Shown one piece after another: positions 26,229 to 35,397 of a stretch of 58,889 nt of DNA. The DNA is taken from NCBI GenBank assembly GCA_949745795.1, contig CATKAZ010000090.1, positions 1 through 58,889 on the forward strand, read 5' to 3'. The stretch's first letter is position 1; each line of letters begins with the position of its first letter. Position numbers and translations under genes: made by a program. Source of the stretch: an uncultured Oscillospiraceae bacterium (GTDB taxonomy: Bacteria > Bacillota > Clostridia > Oscillospirales > Ruminococcaceae). Below the pieces are notes generated by a model. The model was not told where the DNA came from, did not search any database, and was given only the letters and a program-made list of their open reading frames with translations.

Positions 26229-26966
26229 ATGAAACCGATAATTGGAATTGTCACAAAGCCTCTTACCGATTATGAATACCCAAATAGTCTTTGGACAGTA
26301 GATTATATTAAGGACGAATTCAGAGATGCCGTTTATAACGGCGGCGGTCTGGCAATAGGCTTATTACCGCCTTTTCACACTCTAAAATACGGTAATAAAA
26401 AGTCCTCCGATACCCTTCACGACAATTTAACCGAAGAAGAGAAGTCAGATTTAGATACTATTTTGCAAAAATGTGACGGTTTTATTTTACAGGGCGGTCT
26501 TAGCGGAAACTACTATGAAATCTATATCGCCGAATACGCAATCCGCAATAATATACCGATAATCGGAATATGTGCGGGCTTTAATACTTTAGCAAGAACT
26601 GTCGGATGTGAAATGGATTCGGGAGAGTCTTTAGGAATAGCAGAAGAACAGCACAATACTTACAGTAAAGATTTTCGGCATAAGATTGATGTAGTAAAAG
26701 ACAGTGTACTTTACAGCATTTATCAGTCTGAAACCTTAAATGTTAACAGTTTGCATATTTACTTTTTAAAAAATTATAATGAAAAACTTGATATAAATGC
26801 AACAGCAACAAATCTCTTAGAAAACGGAAACAAATGCACTACTGTTGAAGCCTTTACAATAAAAAACACAAAATTTGCAATGGGAATCAAATGGCATCCG
26901 GAAATTATGGATGAACAGCACAAAAGAATGCTGTTTGACAGATTTTTAGATGAATGCAGAAAATAA
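26229..26966 (+). CDS. Class I glutamine amidotransferase-like hydrolase (peptidase C26)
   Basis: 245-aa enzyme with the nucleophile elbow GICAGFN (C115) and the His/Glu pair in KWHPEIMD near residue 222. This fits the gamma-glutamyl-GABA hydrolase (PuuD)-type subgroup, which cleaves gamma-glutamyl amides. Substrate is uncertain. It ends in a strong terminator shared with the convergent gene. Confidence 0.82.
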   Translation: MKPIIGIVTKPLTDYEYPNSLWTVDYIKDEFRDAVYNGGGLAIGLLPPFHTLKYGNKKSSDTLHDNLTEEEKSDLDTILQKCDGFILQGGLSGNYYEIYIAEYAIRNNIPIIGICAGFNTLARTVGCEMDSGESLGIAEEQHNTYSKDFRHKIDVVKDSVLYSIYQSETLNVNSLHIYFLKNYNEKLDINATATNLLENGNKCTTVEAFTIKNTKFAMGIKWHPEIMDEQHKRMLFDRFLDECRK

Positions 26967-26971
26967 ATACA

Positions 26972-27008
26972 AATGAGCTTGAGAAGTTTTTTCTCAAGCT
27001 CATTTTAA
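26972..27008. terminator. Bidirectional terminator
   Basis: AATGAGCTTGAGAA and TTCTCAAGCTCATT form a perfect 14-bp stem with a 5-nt loop and TTAAT after it on the plus strand. It lies between two convergent genes and overlaps the stop codon of the minus-strand one. Confidence 0.85.
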
Positions 27009-27659
27009 TCTTCTGCAAATTTCATTCACAGCAATTTTTATAAACTCTTTAATCATATCAATGGTAATAAAGGACGGATGCTCAAAATTATCCTTTCCCG
27101 AAAAATAATTATTAATTATCCAATCCATACTTTCTCTCATTTCATCTGACGTTATATAATCCCGTATATAGCAGCCGTAAGACTTTCTCAGCACCTCAAC
27201 AGGATCGTTGGTAAAATCTATTTCTTTGACCGCTAAAATATCCGCTCCGTTAACCTCTCTCATCATATAGTTAAAAAATCGCTTATCAGTCTGCAAAATA
27301 CCGCCATTTTCAGCCTCCTCAGCACATCTGAGACGAATTGTCTTCATAAACATTTCGTCGGTTATAAGGTGCGTCAGATAGCCCAAATAAAGCTCTCTGT
27401 CATCCCCTTCATTACAGTATGTTTTTTCAAACTTATCAAGACGTTTATGAAATAACTTCAAATTTTCTTCAAGTACAAAATCCCAATCACAAATACCGTC
27501 CCTAAGATGAGTATGCTTTTTCATTTCACGCTGATAATTTTTCCTTGCATGAATACAATCCGGCGCCACATTACCTGCATAAAACAAGGGAGCATTCTCT
27601 ATATTAAGTACTTTAAAAGCTTCATCTGCAACTGCTAAATGCACTACAACCCCTGCCAT
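27000..27659 (-). CDS. Zinc-dependent phospholipase C-like protein
   Basis: 219 aa, no signal peptide. Family features are an N-terminal VVVHLAVADEA with His near residue 7, GNVAPDCIHARK, the His-containing KKHTHLRD and YLGYLTHLITDEMF, which together give the His/Asp ligand set of zinc-dependent phospholipase C/S1-P1-like proteins. Without a signal peptide it may act inside the cell, so the lipase name should be read as fold only. Confidence 0.75.
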   Translation of the reverse strand: MAGVVVHLAVADEAFKVLNIENAPLFYAGNVAPDCIHARKNYQREMKKHTHLRDGICDWDFVLEENLKLFHKRLDKFEKTYCNEGDDRELYLGYLTHLITDEMFMKTIRLRCAEEAENGGILQTDKRFFNYMMREVNGADILAVKEIDFTNDPVEVLRKSYGCYIRDYITSDEMRESMDWIINNYFSGKDNFEHPSFITIDMIKEFIKIAVNEICRRLK

Positions 27660-27681
27660 AATTCAAGTCACCTTCCCTTAT

Positions 27682-27710
27682 AAAAAACCCTGTGCATAAA
27701 ACACAGGGTT
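27682..27710 (-). terminator. Terminator of rny
   Basis: AACCCTGTG and CACAGGGTT (9-bp stem) followed on the minus strand by TTTTTTA, 6 nt after the rny stop codon. Confidence 0.9.
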
Positions 27711-27715
27711 AAATT

Positions 27716-29281
27716 TTATTTAGCATAATCAACTGCACGGCTTTCACGAATCATATTAACTTTAATCTGACCCGGATAGTCCATTTCATCTTCGATTTGT
27801 TTTGCAATATTTCTTGCAACAATAACCATACGTTCATCATTAATAACTTCGGGAGCAACCATCACTCTGACTTCACGGCCCGCCTGAACGGCATAGCATT
27901 TGTCAACTCCTTCATATGATGTACAGATTTCTTCAAGCTTTTCTAAACGCTTTATGTAATTTTCATAATTTTCACTTCTTGCAGCAGGTCTTGCAGCAGA
28001 AATAGCGTCAGCCGCCTGAACAATACAGGCTATAACCGTTCTTGGTTCAACGTCATTATGATGAGCTTCAATCGCATGAACTACTTCTGCATTCTCCTTG
28101 TACTTACGGCAGACATCAACACCTATTTGCACATGAGATCCTTCAATTTCAGCAGTAAGAGCCTTACCAATGTCATGAAGAAGTCCTGCACGTCTAGCGA
28201 GATTTGCATCTACTCCCAGTTCTGAAGCCAATATACCTGAGAGATGTGCTACTTCAATCGAGTGATTCAAAACATTCTGACGATAACTTGTACGAAATCT
28301 GAGACGGCCTATAAGCTTTATAAGCTCATGATTCATACCATGCACATTAGTTTCAAGTACAGCTCTTTCGCCCTCCTGTTTAATTCTGTATTCAACCTCA
28401 CGCTTTGCCTTGTCAACCATTTCTTCAATACGTGTAGGATGAATTCGTCCGTCAGCAATAAGCTTTTCAAGCGCAATTCTAGCCACTTCACGTCTGACAT
28501 GATCAAAACATGAAAGCGTAATAGCTTCGGGAGTATCATCAATAATAAGATCAACGCCTGTAAGCGTTTCAAAAGTTCTGATATTTCTTCCCTCTCGACC
28601 GATAATTCTTCCCTTCATTTCGTCATTAGGAAGAGGAACAACGGAAACAGTAGCTTCCGATACCTGATCGGCGGCACATTTAGCAATAGCAAGAGAAATA
28701 TAACTTCTCGCCTTTTCTTCACATTCATCTTTTATTTGCTGTTCATATCCGGCTATTTTAACCGCCTTTTCATGAACTAAATCACCATCAAGCATATCCA
28801 AAATATATTCCTTAGCCTGATCTCTGGTAAACTCTGAAATACGCTCAAGAATATCCATCTGACTTTTCTTGATTGTTTCAGCTTCTTTCAAATTTTCTTC
28901 AGCTTTTTTTATTTTGTTTTGAAGAGTTTCTTCCTTGCGTTCAAGATTATCGTTTTTCTTATCAAGACTTTCTTCTTTCTGCTGAATTCTTCTTTCCTGA
29001 CGTGATACTTCAAATCGTCTGTCCTTTATTTCCTTTTCTGCATCAGAACGAAGCTTGTGAATTTCGTCCTTAGCTTCAACTAAAGCTGTTTTCTTCTTTG
29101 ATTCAGCTTCTTTATCAGCATCTGCAAGAATTTTCTCAGCTTCTTTTTCTGCGGAGCCCATTATCGACTCTGCCTGTCTCTGTCTGTAAGCGATTCCCTG
29201 ACGGAAAAATATAACTCCGGAAACAGCTGCCCCGACTATCAATGCTGCTATACAGCATATAATTGCAACAGTAGTATTCAT
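27716..29281 (-). CDS. rny: Ribonuclease Y
   Basis: RNase Y (521 aa) is the membrane-bound endoribonuclease that initiates mRNA decay in Firmicutes. An N-terminal helix (residues about 5-27) is followed by a long coiled coil (about 30-200), a KH domain ([15 protein letters not shown]) and an HD domain with HDIGK. Length matches B. subtilis Rny. ATG at 29281 is chosen by homology; a GTG three codons upstream (29290) sits 4 nt from AGGAGG and is an alternative. Confidence 0.96.
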   Translation of the reverse strand: MNTTVAIICCIAALIVGAAVSGVIFFRQGIAYRQRQAESIMGSAEKEAEKILADADKEAESKKKTALVEAKDEIHKLRSDAEKEIKDRRFEVSRQERRIQQKEESLDKKNDNLERKEETLQNKIKKAEENLKEAETIKKSQMDILERISEFTRDQAKEYILDMLDGDLVHEKAVKIAGYEQQIKDECEEKARSYISLAIAKCAADQVSEATVSVVPLPNDEMKGRIIGREGRNIRTFETLTGVDLIIDDTPEAITLSCFDHVRREVARIALEKLIADGRIHPTRIEEMVDKAKREVEYRIKQEGERAVLETNVHGMNHELIKLIGRLRFRTSYRQNVLNHSIEVAHLSGILASELGVDANLARRAGLLHDIGKALTAEIEGSHVQIGVDVCRKYKENAEVVHAIEAHHNDVEPRTVIACIVQAADAISAARPAARSENYENYIKRLEKLEEICTSYEGVDKCYAVQAGREVRVMVAPEVINDERMVIVARNIAKQIEDEMDYPGQIKVNMIRESRAVDYAK

Positions 29282-29663
29282 TGCCCGCACATTACCTCCT
29301 TTAATATAGTTATAGAAATTGTACAATAACTGTATTACTCCGGCAGGATAATGTTGCCATAATCTTATTCATATTTTTTATTATTTAAGCATATCAAATG
29401 CAAGAATATAGTTTATCATGTCACTCTGACATATCCGGATTAACATCATCTGTTTATTTTTCAGTAATAAAATTCCGGTACGTTTAAAAATTATGATTTA
29501 ATTACAGCCGCATAAAAAGCCGCAGTAATAATTGTGCAAATTTATACAATATATTTATTTTATACTTTTTTAGTGAAATTGTCAAGAGAAATTTTGTTCT
29601 AAAGCTGTCAGAATATGCAGAATAAAAAAATATTTTAAAATACAGTAACTTTTTTAATTTATT
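29282..29663 (-). other. Leader and promoter region of rny
   Basis: About 370 nt without a gene. A minus-strand promoter (29585 to 29557) would give an rny leader of about 260 nt. No strong hairpin or ORF is seen in the leader. Confidence 0.5.
29557..29585 (-). promoter_or_regulatory. Promoter of rny
   Basis: On the minus strand TTGACA is followed after 17 nt by TAAAAT, a near-consensus vegetative promoter. Confidence 0.75.
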
Positions 29664-29906
29664 TTATGAAATTACAGTATAATTATCAGCTGCATTTTCT
29701 TTAGTAGCATACTCAGTAACATTTAAAACTTTTACTTTCAATGGTTTTGTACCCATATTTATTTCTATTATATCGCCAACCTTTACATCATACGACGCAC
29801 GGGCAATTTTATCATTTACAACAATTTTACCGGCGTCACAAGCCTCATTTGCAATGGTTCTGCGTTTGATCAGTCGGGTAATTTTAAGATATTTATCCAG
29901 TCTCAT
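29664..29906 (-). CDS. rqcP: RqcP-like S4-domain RNA-binding protein
   Basis: 80-aa S4-domain protein (MRLDKYLKITRLIKRRT, then AGKIVVNDKIARASYDVKVGD). It matches RqcP (YabO), which works with RqcH in ribosome-associated quality control by holding the P-site tRNA. It follows hup and mazG; in B. subtilis the mazG-like yabN is also next to yabO, so the order supports the call. AAAGGAG precedes the ATG. Confidence 0.88.
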   Translation of the reverse strand: MRLDKYLKITRLIKRRTIANEACDAGKIVVNDKIARASYDVKVGDIIEINMGTKPLKVKVLNVTEYATKENAADNYTVIS

Positions 29907-29924
29907 ATATTTTCTCCTTTAAAC

Positions 29925-29950
29925 AAAAAAGGCAGAGAAAAACTCTGCCT
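29925..29950 (-). terminator. Terminator between hup and rqcP
   Basis: AGGCAGAG and CTCTGCCT with a TTTTT loop, followed on the minus strand by TTTTTTG, directly ahead of the rqcP ribosome binding site. rqcP is therefore probably expressed by read-through. Confidence 0.88.
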
Positions 29951-29965
29951 GAAGGTTTACGTCAA

Positions 29966-30241
29966 TTATGCGTTAACAGCATCCTTAAGAGCCTTGCCTG
30001 CCTTAAATGCAGGAGCTTTCTTTGCAGGAACGATAATCTTTTCACCTGTTCTCGGATTCTTTGATTCCTTTTCCTTACGGTCACGTATTTCAAATGTACC
30101 GAAACCAACAAGCTGAACCTTATCTCCGTTTGTAAGAGCTTCTGTAATTGATGAAATAACAGCAGCAAGTGCCTTTTCAGAATCCTTCTTAGAAAGTTCG
30201 CTCTTTTCTGAAATCTGTGTGATTAATTCTGCTTTTGTCAT
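29966..30241 (-). CDS. hup: HU-family DNA-binding protein
   Basis: Histone-like HU protein (91 aa) that bends and compacts DNA. MTKAELITQISEKSELSKKDSE at the start and the arm motif GFGTFEIRDRKEKESKNPRTG with the intercalating Pro are typical. ATG at 30241 follows GGAGG; an in-frame ATG five codons upstream overlaps that site and is rejected. Confidence 0.96.
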   Translation of the reverse strand: MTKAELITQISEKSELSKKDSEKALAAVISSITEALTNGDKVQLVGFGTFEIRDRKEKESKNPRTGEKIIVPAKKAPAFKAGKALKDAVNA

Positions 30242-30274
30242 TATTAATTCCTCCATTTTTCTTTTGATTCTAAA

Positions 30275-31072
30275 TCAAACATTTTGTTTCGCCTGACGCC
30301 AAAATACATCAAGCTCATCTATGCTAAGAGCTTTCATATCAGCTCCGCTCAGCCTTACCAATTTTTCTGTTTCTGCAAATCTTTTTATAAATTTTTCAGA
30401 CGCTTTTGTCAGTGCCTGCTCTGAATCCAGCCCCAAGTGCCTTGCAGTATTAACGCATGAAAACAGCAAATCCCCAAATTCTTCTTCAATATGTTCCGAT
30501 TCGCCGATTTTTACAGCTTCTTCAAGTTCGGCAGTTTCCAGTTTTATACATTCCAAAGCATCCTCAGTACATTTAAAATCCATACCTGCCCTCATAGCCC
30601 TTTTACCGAGCTTCTGAGCTCTCATAAGCGCCGGAAGTGACTTTGCAACGCTTTCCAGCGTATCGGTATAAGTTTTCTGTCCTTTAGTTTCCTTTTTTAT
30701 GTTATCCCAATTTTTCAGTACTTCACCGGAATCAGAAACTGTTAGCTCTCCGAACACATGGGGGTGTCTTACAATCAGCTTTTTGCAAAGCTCATCACAA
30801 ATATCCGCAAAAACAAAATTATTTTTTTCATTTTCAATCTGACAGTGAAAAACAACCTGCAGCAACACATCGCCCAATTCTTCACGAAGCAAAGCGGTAT
30901 CATCAAGATCTATAGCTTCTATAGCTTCATAAACCTCTTCAATAAAATCATTTTTTATTGATTTATGAGTCTGCTCAATATCCCACGGACAGCCTGACGG
31001 ACTGCGGAGAATTTTCATAATTTCAAGCAGATCGTCTATACCGTATGTTTCTTTAAATTTAAAGTCAGTCAT
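30275..31072 (-). CDS. mazG: Nucleoside triphosphate pyrophosphohydrolase MazG
   Basis: 265 aa with two MazG domains that hydrolyse NTPs to NMP and PPi. The first has SGCPWDIEQTHKSIKNDFIEE, EEVYEAIEAI and the metal motif REELGDVLLQVVFH; the second has KLETAELEEAV and EEFGDLLFSCVN. Helps clear aberrant nucleotides. It lies 33 nt ahead of hup. Confidence 0.94.
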   Translation of the reverse strand: MTDFKFKETYGIDDLLEIMKILRSPSGCPWDIEQTHKSIKNDFIEEVYEAIEAIDLDDTALLREELGDVLLQVVFHCQIENEKNNFVFADICDELCKKLIVRHPHVFGELTVSDSGEVLKNWDNIKKETKGQKTYTDTLESVAKSLPALMRAQKLGKRAMRAGMDFKCTEDALECIKLETAELEEAVKIGESEHIEEEFGDLLFSCVNTARHLGLDSEQALTKASEKFIKRFAETEKLVRLSGADMKALSIDELDVFWRQAKQNV

Positions 31073-31203
31073 ATTTTCACCCGATTTCCAGTATTTTATA
31101 ATAGTACCTCAAATTTTAATAAATTGCAATAGTTTTTTGCAAGTTTGGCAATTTTATTGAAATAAATGTATTTTTCAACATTAATTCTGTTAATATGCTC
31201 AAA

Positions 31204-31743
31204 TTATTTTGATGAAATAAACCCGTCACTTATTCCTGCAGCCTGATCCTTAAGCTGTGCAGTTCTAAGTTCAGCCATAACTCTCTGATAATAATAATGC
31301 AGCTTTTTCTTGCTTTCAGCTTCTTTAGGAATTGCATTAGGCATAATTTCGGTTTTATAAACTCCGCCTTTTGTTAGAAGGTATACAAAGTTTTTACCGG
31401 CTGTGGGCATATCAAATTTTGTGGTTTTTTCACAGCAGTCAAGACATGCTGTTGCGTTTTTGATAAAATCAAACGAAGCCTGTGCAACGCCTCTGTAACG
31501 TGCCGCAGCGTTTACATATTCACCGCCCAAATTAAAATACAGGTTTGCAGCGCCGTTCACAAAGCATACCAGTGTTGACAAAACGGTCGGTGACATAGGC
31601 ATATCGATAACAGCGCCGTATACCTCGTCATTTTTCAGTTCCTTTTTAAACGGCGATGACGGAAATGTAAGAGCTTTACCTCTTAATACAATATATTTCT
31701 GAGATGCAGTATATCTATCCAATATTGAACGTTTTTTAGCCAT
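31204..31743 (-). CDS. Conserved-looking protein of unknown function
   Basis: 179 aa, soluble, no signal peptide. A basic N-terminus (AKKRSILDRYTASQKYI), a hydrophobic central segment (VLSTLVCFVNGAANLYFNLGG), and a paired Cys motif (ACLDCCEKT). I do not recognise the family. AAAGGA precedes the ATG. It lies 27 nt after the aminotransferase and may be in its operon. Confidence 0.65.
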   Translation of the reverse strand: MAKKRSILDRYTASQKYIVLRGKALTFPSSPFKKELKNDEVYGAVIDMPMSPTVLSTLVCFVNGAANLYFNLGGEYVNAAARYRGVAQASFDFIKNATACLDCCEKTTKFDMPTAGKNFVYLLTKGGVYKTEIMPNAIPKEAESKKKLHYYYQRVMAELRTAQLKDQAAGISDGFISSK

Positions 31744-31770
31744 TTTTATTCTTTCCTTTCTGAAATTAAA

Positions 31771-32964
31771 TTAATCAAGTATTTCTTTTGTCATATTTCC
31801 GAGAATTTCTATTCCCTTTACAATCTGCTCGTCGGTTGGGGTTGAAAAATTCAAACGGAATGAATTTGTTTTATCTGTTTCATTGATCATAAACGCCGTA
31901 CCCGGTACAACTGCGATTTTATAATCTCTTACGGCTCTAGTACAGAATTCCATCATATTGCTGCCCTCAGGAAGCGTTGCCCAGATAAACAATCCGCCTT
32001 CAGGCTTTGAATAGCTGACTTTCTTTGAAAAATATTTATCCATATTTTCAAGCATAAGTCTGCATTTTTTCTTATAAATTTCACGAAGTCCCGCAAAATG
32101 CTCATCAAGATTGCATTCTGACATAAAACGGTAACATAAAACCTGCGACCAAATAGTAGTATGAACATCTGCAACCTGTTTGCAGACAATAATTTTCTGT
32201 ATAATTTCCTTAGGACCGGATACATAACCCACTCTAAGTCCCGGTGCAAGTACCTTTGAAAAGGTTCCTGAATAAATTACTCTGCTCTCGGTATCCATAC
32301 TCTTAACTGACGGTATATGTTCTCCCGCAAATCTCAGATCACCGTAAGGATTATCTTCAAGAATTACAGCGTCATACTTGCACGCAAGCGCATAAAGACC
32401 TTTTCTCTTTTCAAAAGTCATAGTATCCCCTGTAGGATTCTGGAAATTCGGAATAACGTAAATCATTTTCTGTCCGCTGGAAGCTTTCAATACTTCTTCC
32501 AGAACATCTAGCTTAATGCCGCCCCTTTCCATTTCTACTCCTCTAAGATTTACATTGTAAGAACGGAAAGCGTTCAGCGAACCGATAAAGCTGGGAGATT
32601 CACAAATCAATGTATCACCCTCGTTGCAAAGAACTTTGCATGATAATTCATTTGCCTGCTGTGCGCCTGAAGTAATAATAAGATCATCGGTATCAGGATT
32701 AAAACAGCCCTTTTTTGCCAAATCATCTTTCAGAAGATTTCTCAGCGGAGGATATCCTTCAGAAATACTGTACTGCAAAGCAAGAACAGGATCATTTTTA
32801 AGTATATCTGCTGAGATACGTGCAATTTCATCTGTCGGAAAAGCTTCCGGCGCAGGGTTTCCTGCTGCAAAGGAAATAACCTCCGGATCAGCCGTAAACT
32901 TCAGAATTTCTCTGATGGCGGACGCTTGAAGTCCTGAAACCTTATCTGAAAATTTATAGTTCAT
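31771..32964 (-). CDS. PLP-dependent aminotransferase (2-aminoadipate / MocR-like class I)
   Basis: 397-aa class I aminotransferase. LQYSISEGYPPLRNLL, PNFQNPTGDTM, ILEDNPYGDLRF and the PLP-lysine motif YSGTFSKVLAPGLRVGY are present. This resembles the LysN/2-aminoadipate and valine/aromatic aminotransferase subgroup; substrate cannot be fixed. The start MNYKFSDK at 32964 is chosen by homology; a longer frame adds 25 hydrophobic residues with no support. Confidence 0.88.
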   Translation of the reverse strand: MNYKFSDKVSGLQASAIREILKFTADPEVISFAAGNPAPEAFPTDEIARISADILKNDPVLALQYSISEGYPPLRNLLKDDLAKKGCFNPDTDDLIITSGAQQANELSCKVLCNEGDTLICESPSFIGSLNAFRSYNVNLRGVEMERGGIKLDVLEEVLKASSGQKMIYVIPNFQNPTGDTMTFEKRKGLYALACKYDAVILEDNPYGDLRFAGEHIPSVKSMDTESRVIYSGTFSKVLAPGLRVGYVSGPKEIIQKIIVCKQVADVHTTIWSQVLCYRFMSECNLDEHFAGLREIYKKKCRLMLENMDKYFSKKVSYSKPEGGLFIWATLPEGSNMMEFCTRAVRDYKIAVVPGTAFMINETDKTNSFRLNFSTPTDEQIVKGIEILGNMTKEILD

Positions 32965-33132
32965 AAATTTTTTCAACCTCGTTTCATATACAAAAATATA
33001 ACTGCATATAATTATAACACACATTTGCACTAGTAGCAATATTTTTTTTAGTAAATTACAAAATCATTATGCATTTTTAACAAATAGAATACCGTTTTAT
33101 TAAGCAATAAAGCAATCAGAAAGGAGATAAAT

Positions 33133-34746
33133 TTGAAAAAACAAAGCTTTCTGAAAGGTTCGGTTATACTTATAGCCTCTGCAATAATAGCAAAGGCAAT
33201 TGGAGCTTTATTTAAAATTCCGCTCACCAATATGCTTGGCGGAGTGGGAATGAGTTATTTCAGCTGTGCCTACGGACTGTTTCTGCCGGTCTACGCTATC
33301 ACTGCCACAGGTCTTACTACTGCCGTTGCTAAGCTTACCGCTGAAAGCTGTGCATTCGGAAATTACAGAAACGTAAAAAAAATACAGAAGATCTCACTTC
33401 TTTTATTTTCCGCCGCAGGACTTGCCGGTACTGCCGCAGTAGCGCTTCTTGCAGGACATTTTTCGGAAAAAATCGCCGCATGTCCCAAAGCCGAACTTTC
33501 AATATTAATGATAGCGCCGTCGGTATTTTTCGGGTGCTTGACAGCCGTTTACAGGGGCTGCTGGGAGGGAATGCGAAACATGTACCCAACCGCAGTATCA
33601 CAGGTTATAGAAGCTCTGGTACGCCTTGCTGCCGGACTTGCTCTTTGCTCCTATGTTTTAGCCAATCCCGACAAAATTCTTACACATTTTCCCGTGGGAA
33701 CAGATATTCTTGCAGTCGCAGCTGCCGCTTCCGTACTCGGTATAAGCCTATCCACGCTGGCGGGTACGCTTTTCCTTTACATACGCGGTACAGGTATGGA
33801 AAGCCATTCTCCGGAAATAAAATTAGGTCATGAAGAAAGCGGCAAAGCAATTATAAAAGCTATTTTTAAAATACTTATACCCGTAGCTCTCGGTTCAATT
33901 GTAACAAATCTCACATCTCTCATTGACCTTGCAACAATAATTCGTTGTCTGGACAAATCAATAAAATCCGCTCCCGAATATCTTATAGGCAAATTCGGAC
34001 TGAACAATATTGACCCCCTTGAGCTTTCGGAATTTATATACGGTTCATTTAACGGTCTTGCCATTACCATTTTCAACCTTATCCCATCAGTTACCAATAT
34101 GTTTGGCAAAGGAATACTCCCCAACATTGCGGAAAGCTGGGCGAAAAATGATAAAACCGCTGTAAAAAGACTGTCGGAAAACGTTATAAAAGCAACCGCA
34201 TTTCTCGCCGTCCCCTCAGGACTGGGTATAAGCTTTCTTGCAAAACCTATACTTCTTTTCCTGTTTCCCAACCGTGTGCAGGAATGCTTGGTATCGGAAG
34301 AAAGTCTGATATTTCTTGGAATAGGAGTGATTTTCCTTGCACTGTCATTTCCGCTGTTCAGTTGTCTTCAGGCAATCGGCAGAGCAGACGCTCCGGTAAA
34401 GCTCATGCTAATAGGAGTAGCAGTAAAGCTTGCGGGAAATCTGATTTTGATACCCATTCCCGAAATAAATGTATCCGGTGCGGCAATATCGACACTGCTA
34501 TGTTATTTTGTAATATTTGTTTTGTCAATATTAGTTTACTCAAAAGCTATAGGAGTAAAAATCCGAATTTTAAAATCACTAATGCCTGCGGTCATATCAG
34601 GACTTTTCTGTGGCATTACCGCATGGATTGCGTATCCGCATATACCGCTTATTAATAGGTATGCATTGCCGATTTCGGTGTGTGCTGGGGGCGTGGTGTA
34701 TTTAATTGCTTCGAAGCTTACGGGAAACGGGGAAAATAGGAACTAA
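33133..34746 (+). CDS. SpoVB/MurJ-like lipid flippase
   Basis: 537 aa, about 14 membrane helices, MOP superfamily. GSVILIASAIIAKAIGALFKIPL and MLGGVGMSYFSCAYGLF are typical of SpoVB, which is needed for spore cortex formation; a MurJ-like lipid II flippase role is the alternative. The start is TTG at 33133 behind AAGGAG. The stop codon lies 4 nt before the repeat island, with no terminator of its own between. Confidence 0.86.
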   Translation: MKKQSFLKGSVILIASAIIAKAIGALFKIPLTNMLGGVGMSYFSCAYGLFLPVYAITATGLTTAVAKLTAESCAFGNYRNVKKIQKISLLLFSAAGLAGTAAVALLAGHFSEKIAACPKAELSILMIAPSVFFGCLTAVYRGCWEGMRNMYPTAVSQVIEALVRLAAGLALCSYVLANPDKILTHFPVGTDILAVAAAASVLGISLSTLAGTLFLYIRGTGMESHSPEIKLGHEESGKAIIKAIFKILIPVALGSIVTNLTSLIDLATIIRCLDKSIKSAPEYLIGKFGLNNIDPLELSEFIYGSFNGLAITIFNLIPSVTNMFGKGILPNIAESWAKNDKTAVKRLSENVIKATAFLAVPSGLGISFLAKPILLFLFPNRVQECLVSEESLIFLGIGVIFLALSFPLFSCLQAIGRADAPVKLMLIGVAVKLAGNLILIPIPEINVSGAAISTLLCYFVIFVLSILVYSKAIGVKIRILKSLMPAVISGLFCGITAWIAYPHIPLINRYALPISVCAGGVVYLIASKLTGNGENRN

Positions 34747-34749
34747 AAT

Positions 34750-34974
34750 TTTCGATTAAACCTTTTCAATGGCTTGCAGAATTTGCCTTCCACAGTAATA
34801 AAAGTTTCGATCAAACCTTTTCAAAGGTTTGCGGAATCCAAAGGCAGAGCCTTTGGTCGCCCTCCGCAGAGGGCGAAAGTCCTTGCCTTAGAAGCGCATT
34901 TACGGGGGTGAATTTTAAAACAGTCCGGTGGACTGTTTTAAAAGAGGGGACGCTTTGCAAGTGAAAGCGTCCCC
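34750..34974 (+). repeat. Left arm: five ordered hairpins
   Basis: In order: CAAACCTTT/AAAGGTTTG (34812-34831), CCAAAGGC/GCCTTTGG (34838-34856), CGCCCTC/GAGGGCG (34858-34875), TTTTAAAACAGTCC/GGACTGTTTTAAAA (34913-34943) and GGGGACGCTTT/AAAGCGTCCCC with loop GCAAGTG (34946-34974). A decayed direct copy of the first unit lies at 34750-34782, 55 bp before the intact one. The last hairpin also terminates the small minus-strand gene. Confidence 0.85.
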
Positions 34975-34978
34975 TTAT

Positions 34979-35269
34979 TTATTTTTTATTTCTATTTATG
35001 TCTTTAATCATTTCCAACATATAATCTCTTTGATTATCATTAAGCTTTTTAAATTCATTAATAAACTTACTAAATAAAATAGGATTTTTTATATTATTAT
35101 TAAAAAAAATACTTGGAATTATTTCAAAATATTTGCATATTTTTAAAAACTCTCCAATATCCATAGTTTCCACATCTTTATTCATTAACAATTCAATTTC
35201 CTTATCTAAAACAACCTTTTCTGATTTTAAATATTCAATTCGTTTATAAAAATCATCTGCAAAATCCAT
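34979..35269 (-). CDS. Small XRE-like regulator with a reduced helix-turn-helix
   Basis: 96 aa, very AT-rich compared with neighbours. MDIGEFLKICKYFEIIPSIFF matches the last helices of an XRE domain (key motif FLKICKYFEI), and FKKLNDNQRDYMLEMIKDI matches the usual XRE C-terminal helix. The expected turn-and-recognition-helix segment between the N-terminal helix and this part seems shortened. GGAGG precedes the ATG at 35269. A palindromic operator just upstream suggests autoregulation. The call rests on motif reading only. Confidence 0.6.
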   Translation of the reverse strand: MDFADDFYKRIEYLKSEKVVLDKEIELLMNKDVETMDIGEFLKICKYFEIIPSIFFNNNIKNPILFSKFINEFKKLNDNQRDYMLEMIKDINRNKK

Positions 35270-35292
35270 GATTTTAATACCTCCATATAATT

Positions 35293-35310
35293 AATTGTAA
35301 CGTTACAATT
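35293..35310. promoter_or_regulatory. 18-bp perfect palindromic operator
   Basis: AATTGTAACGTTACAATT, 24 bp upstream of the start of the small XRE-like gene. It overlaps the likely transcription start given by the minus-strand TTACAT, 17 nt, TATAAT just upstream, a repressor position. Confidence 0.7.
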
Positions 35311-35350
35311 TAATTATATATCATCACCAGAAAAAATGTAAGTAGCAAAA

Positions 35351-35378
35351 TGTAACGGTTATGAGTTGAATTGTAACG
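35351..35378. promoter_or_regulatory. Two extra operator half-sites, 21 bp apart
   Basis: TGTAACG occurs at 35351-35357 and again at 35372-35378, in the same orientation, exactly 21 bp (two DNA turns) apart. It is the half-site of the palindrome at 35293. Confidence 0.6.
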
Positions 35379-35397
35379 CAAATCTAAAAATGATATA

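Noticed and set aside
33827..34271. 147-aa minus-strand frame inside the SpoVB-like gene
   Set aside because: Overlaps a long membrane protein with clear family features; no start signal.
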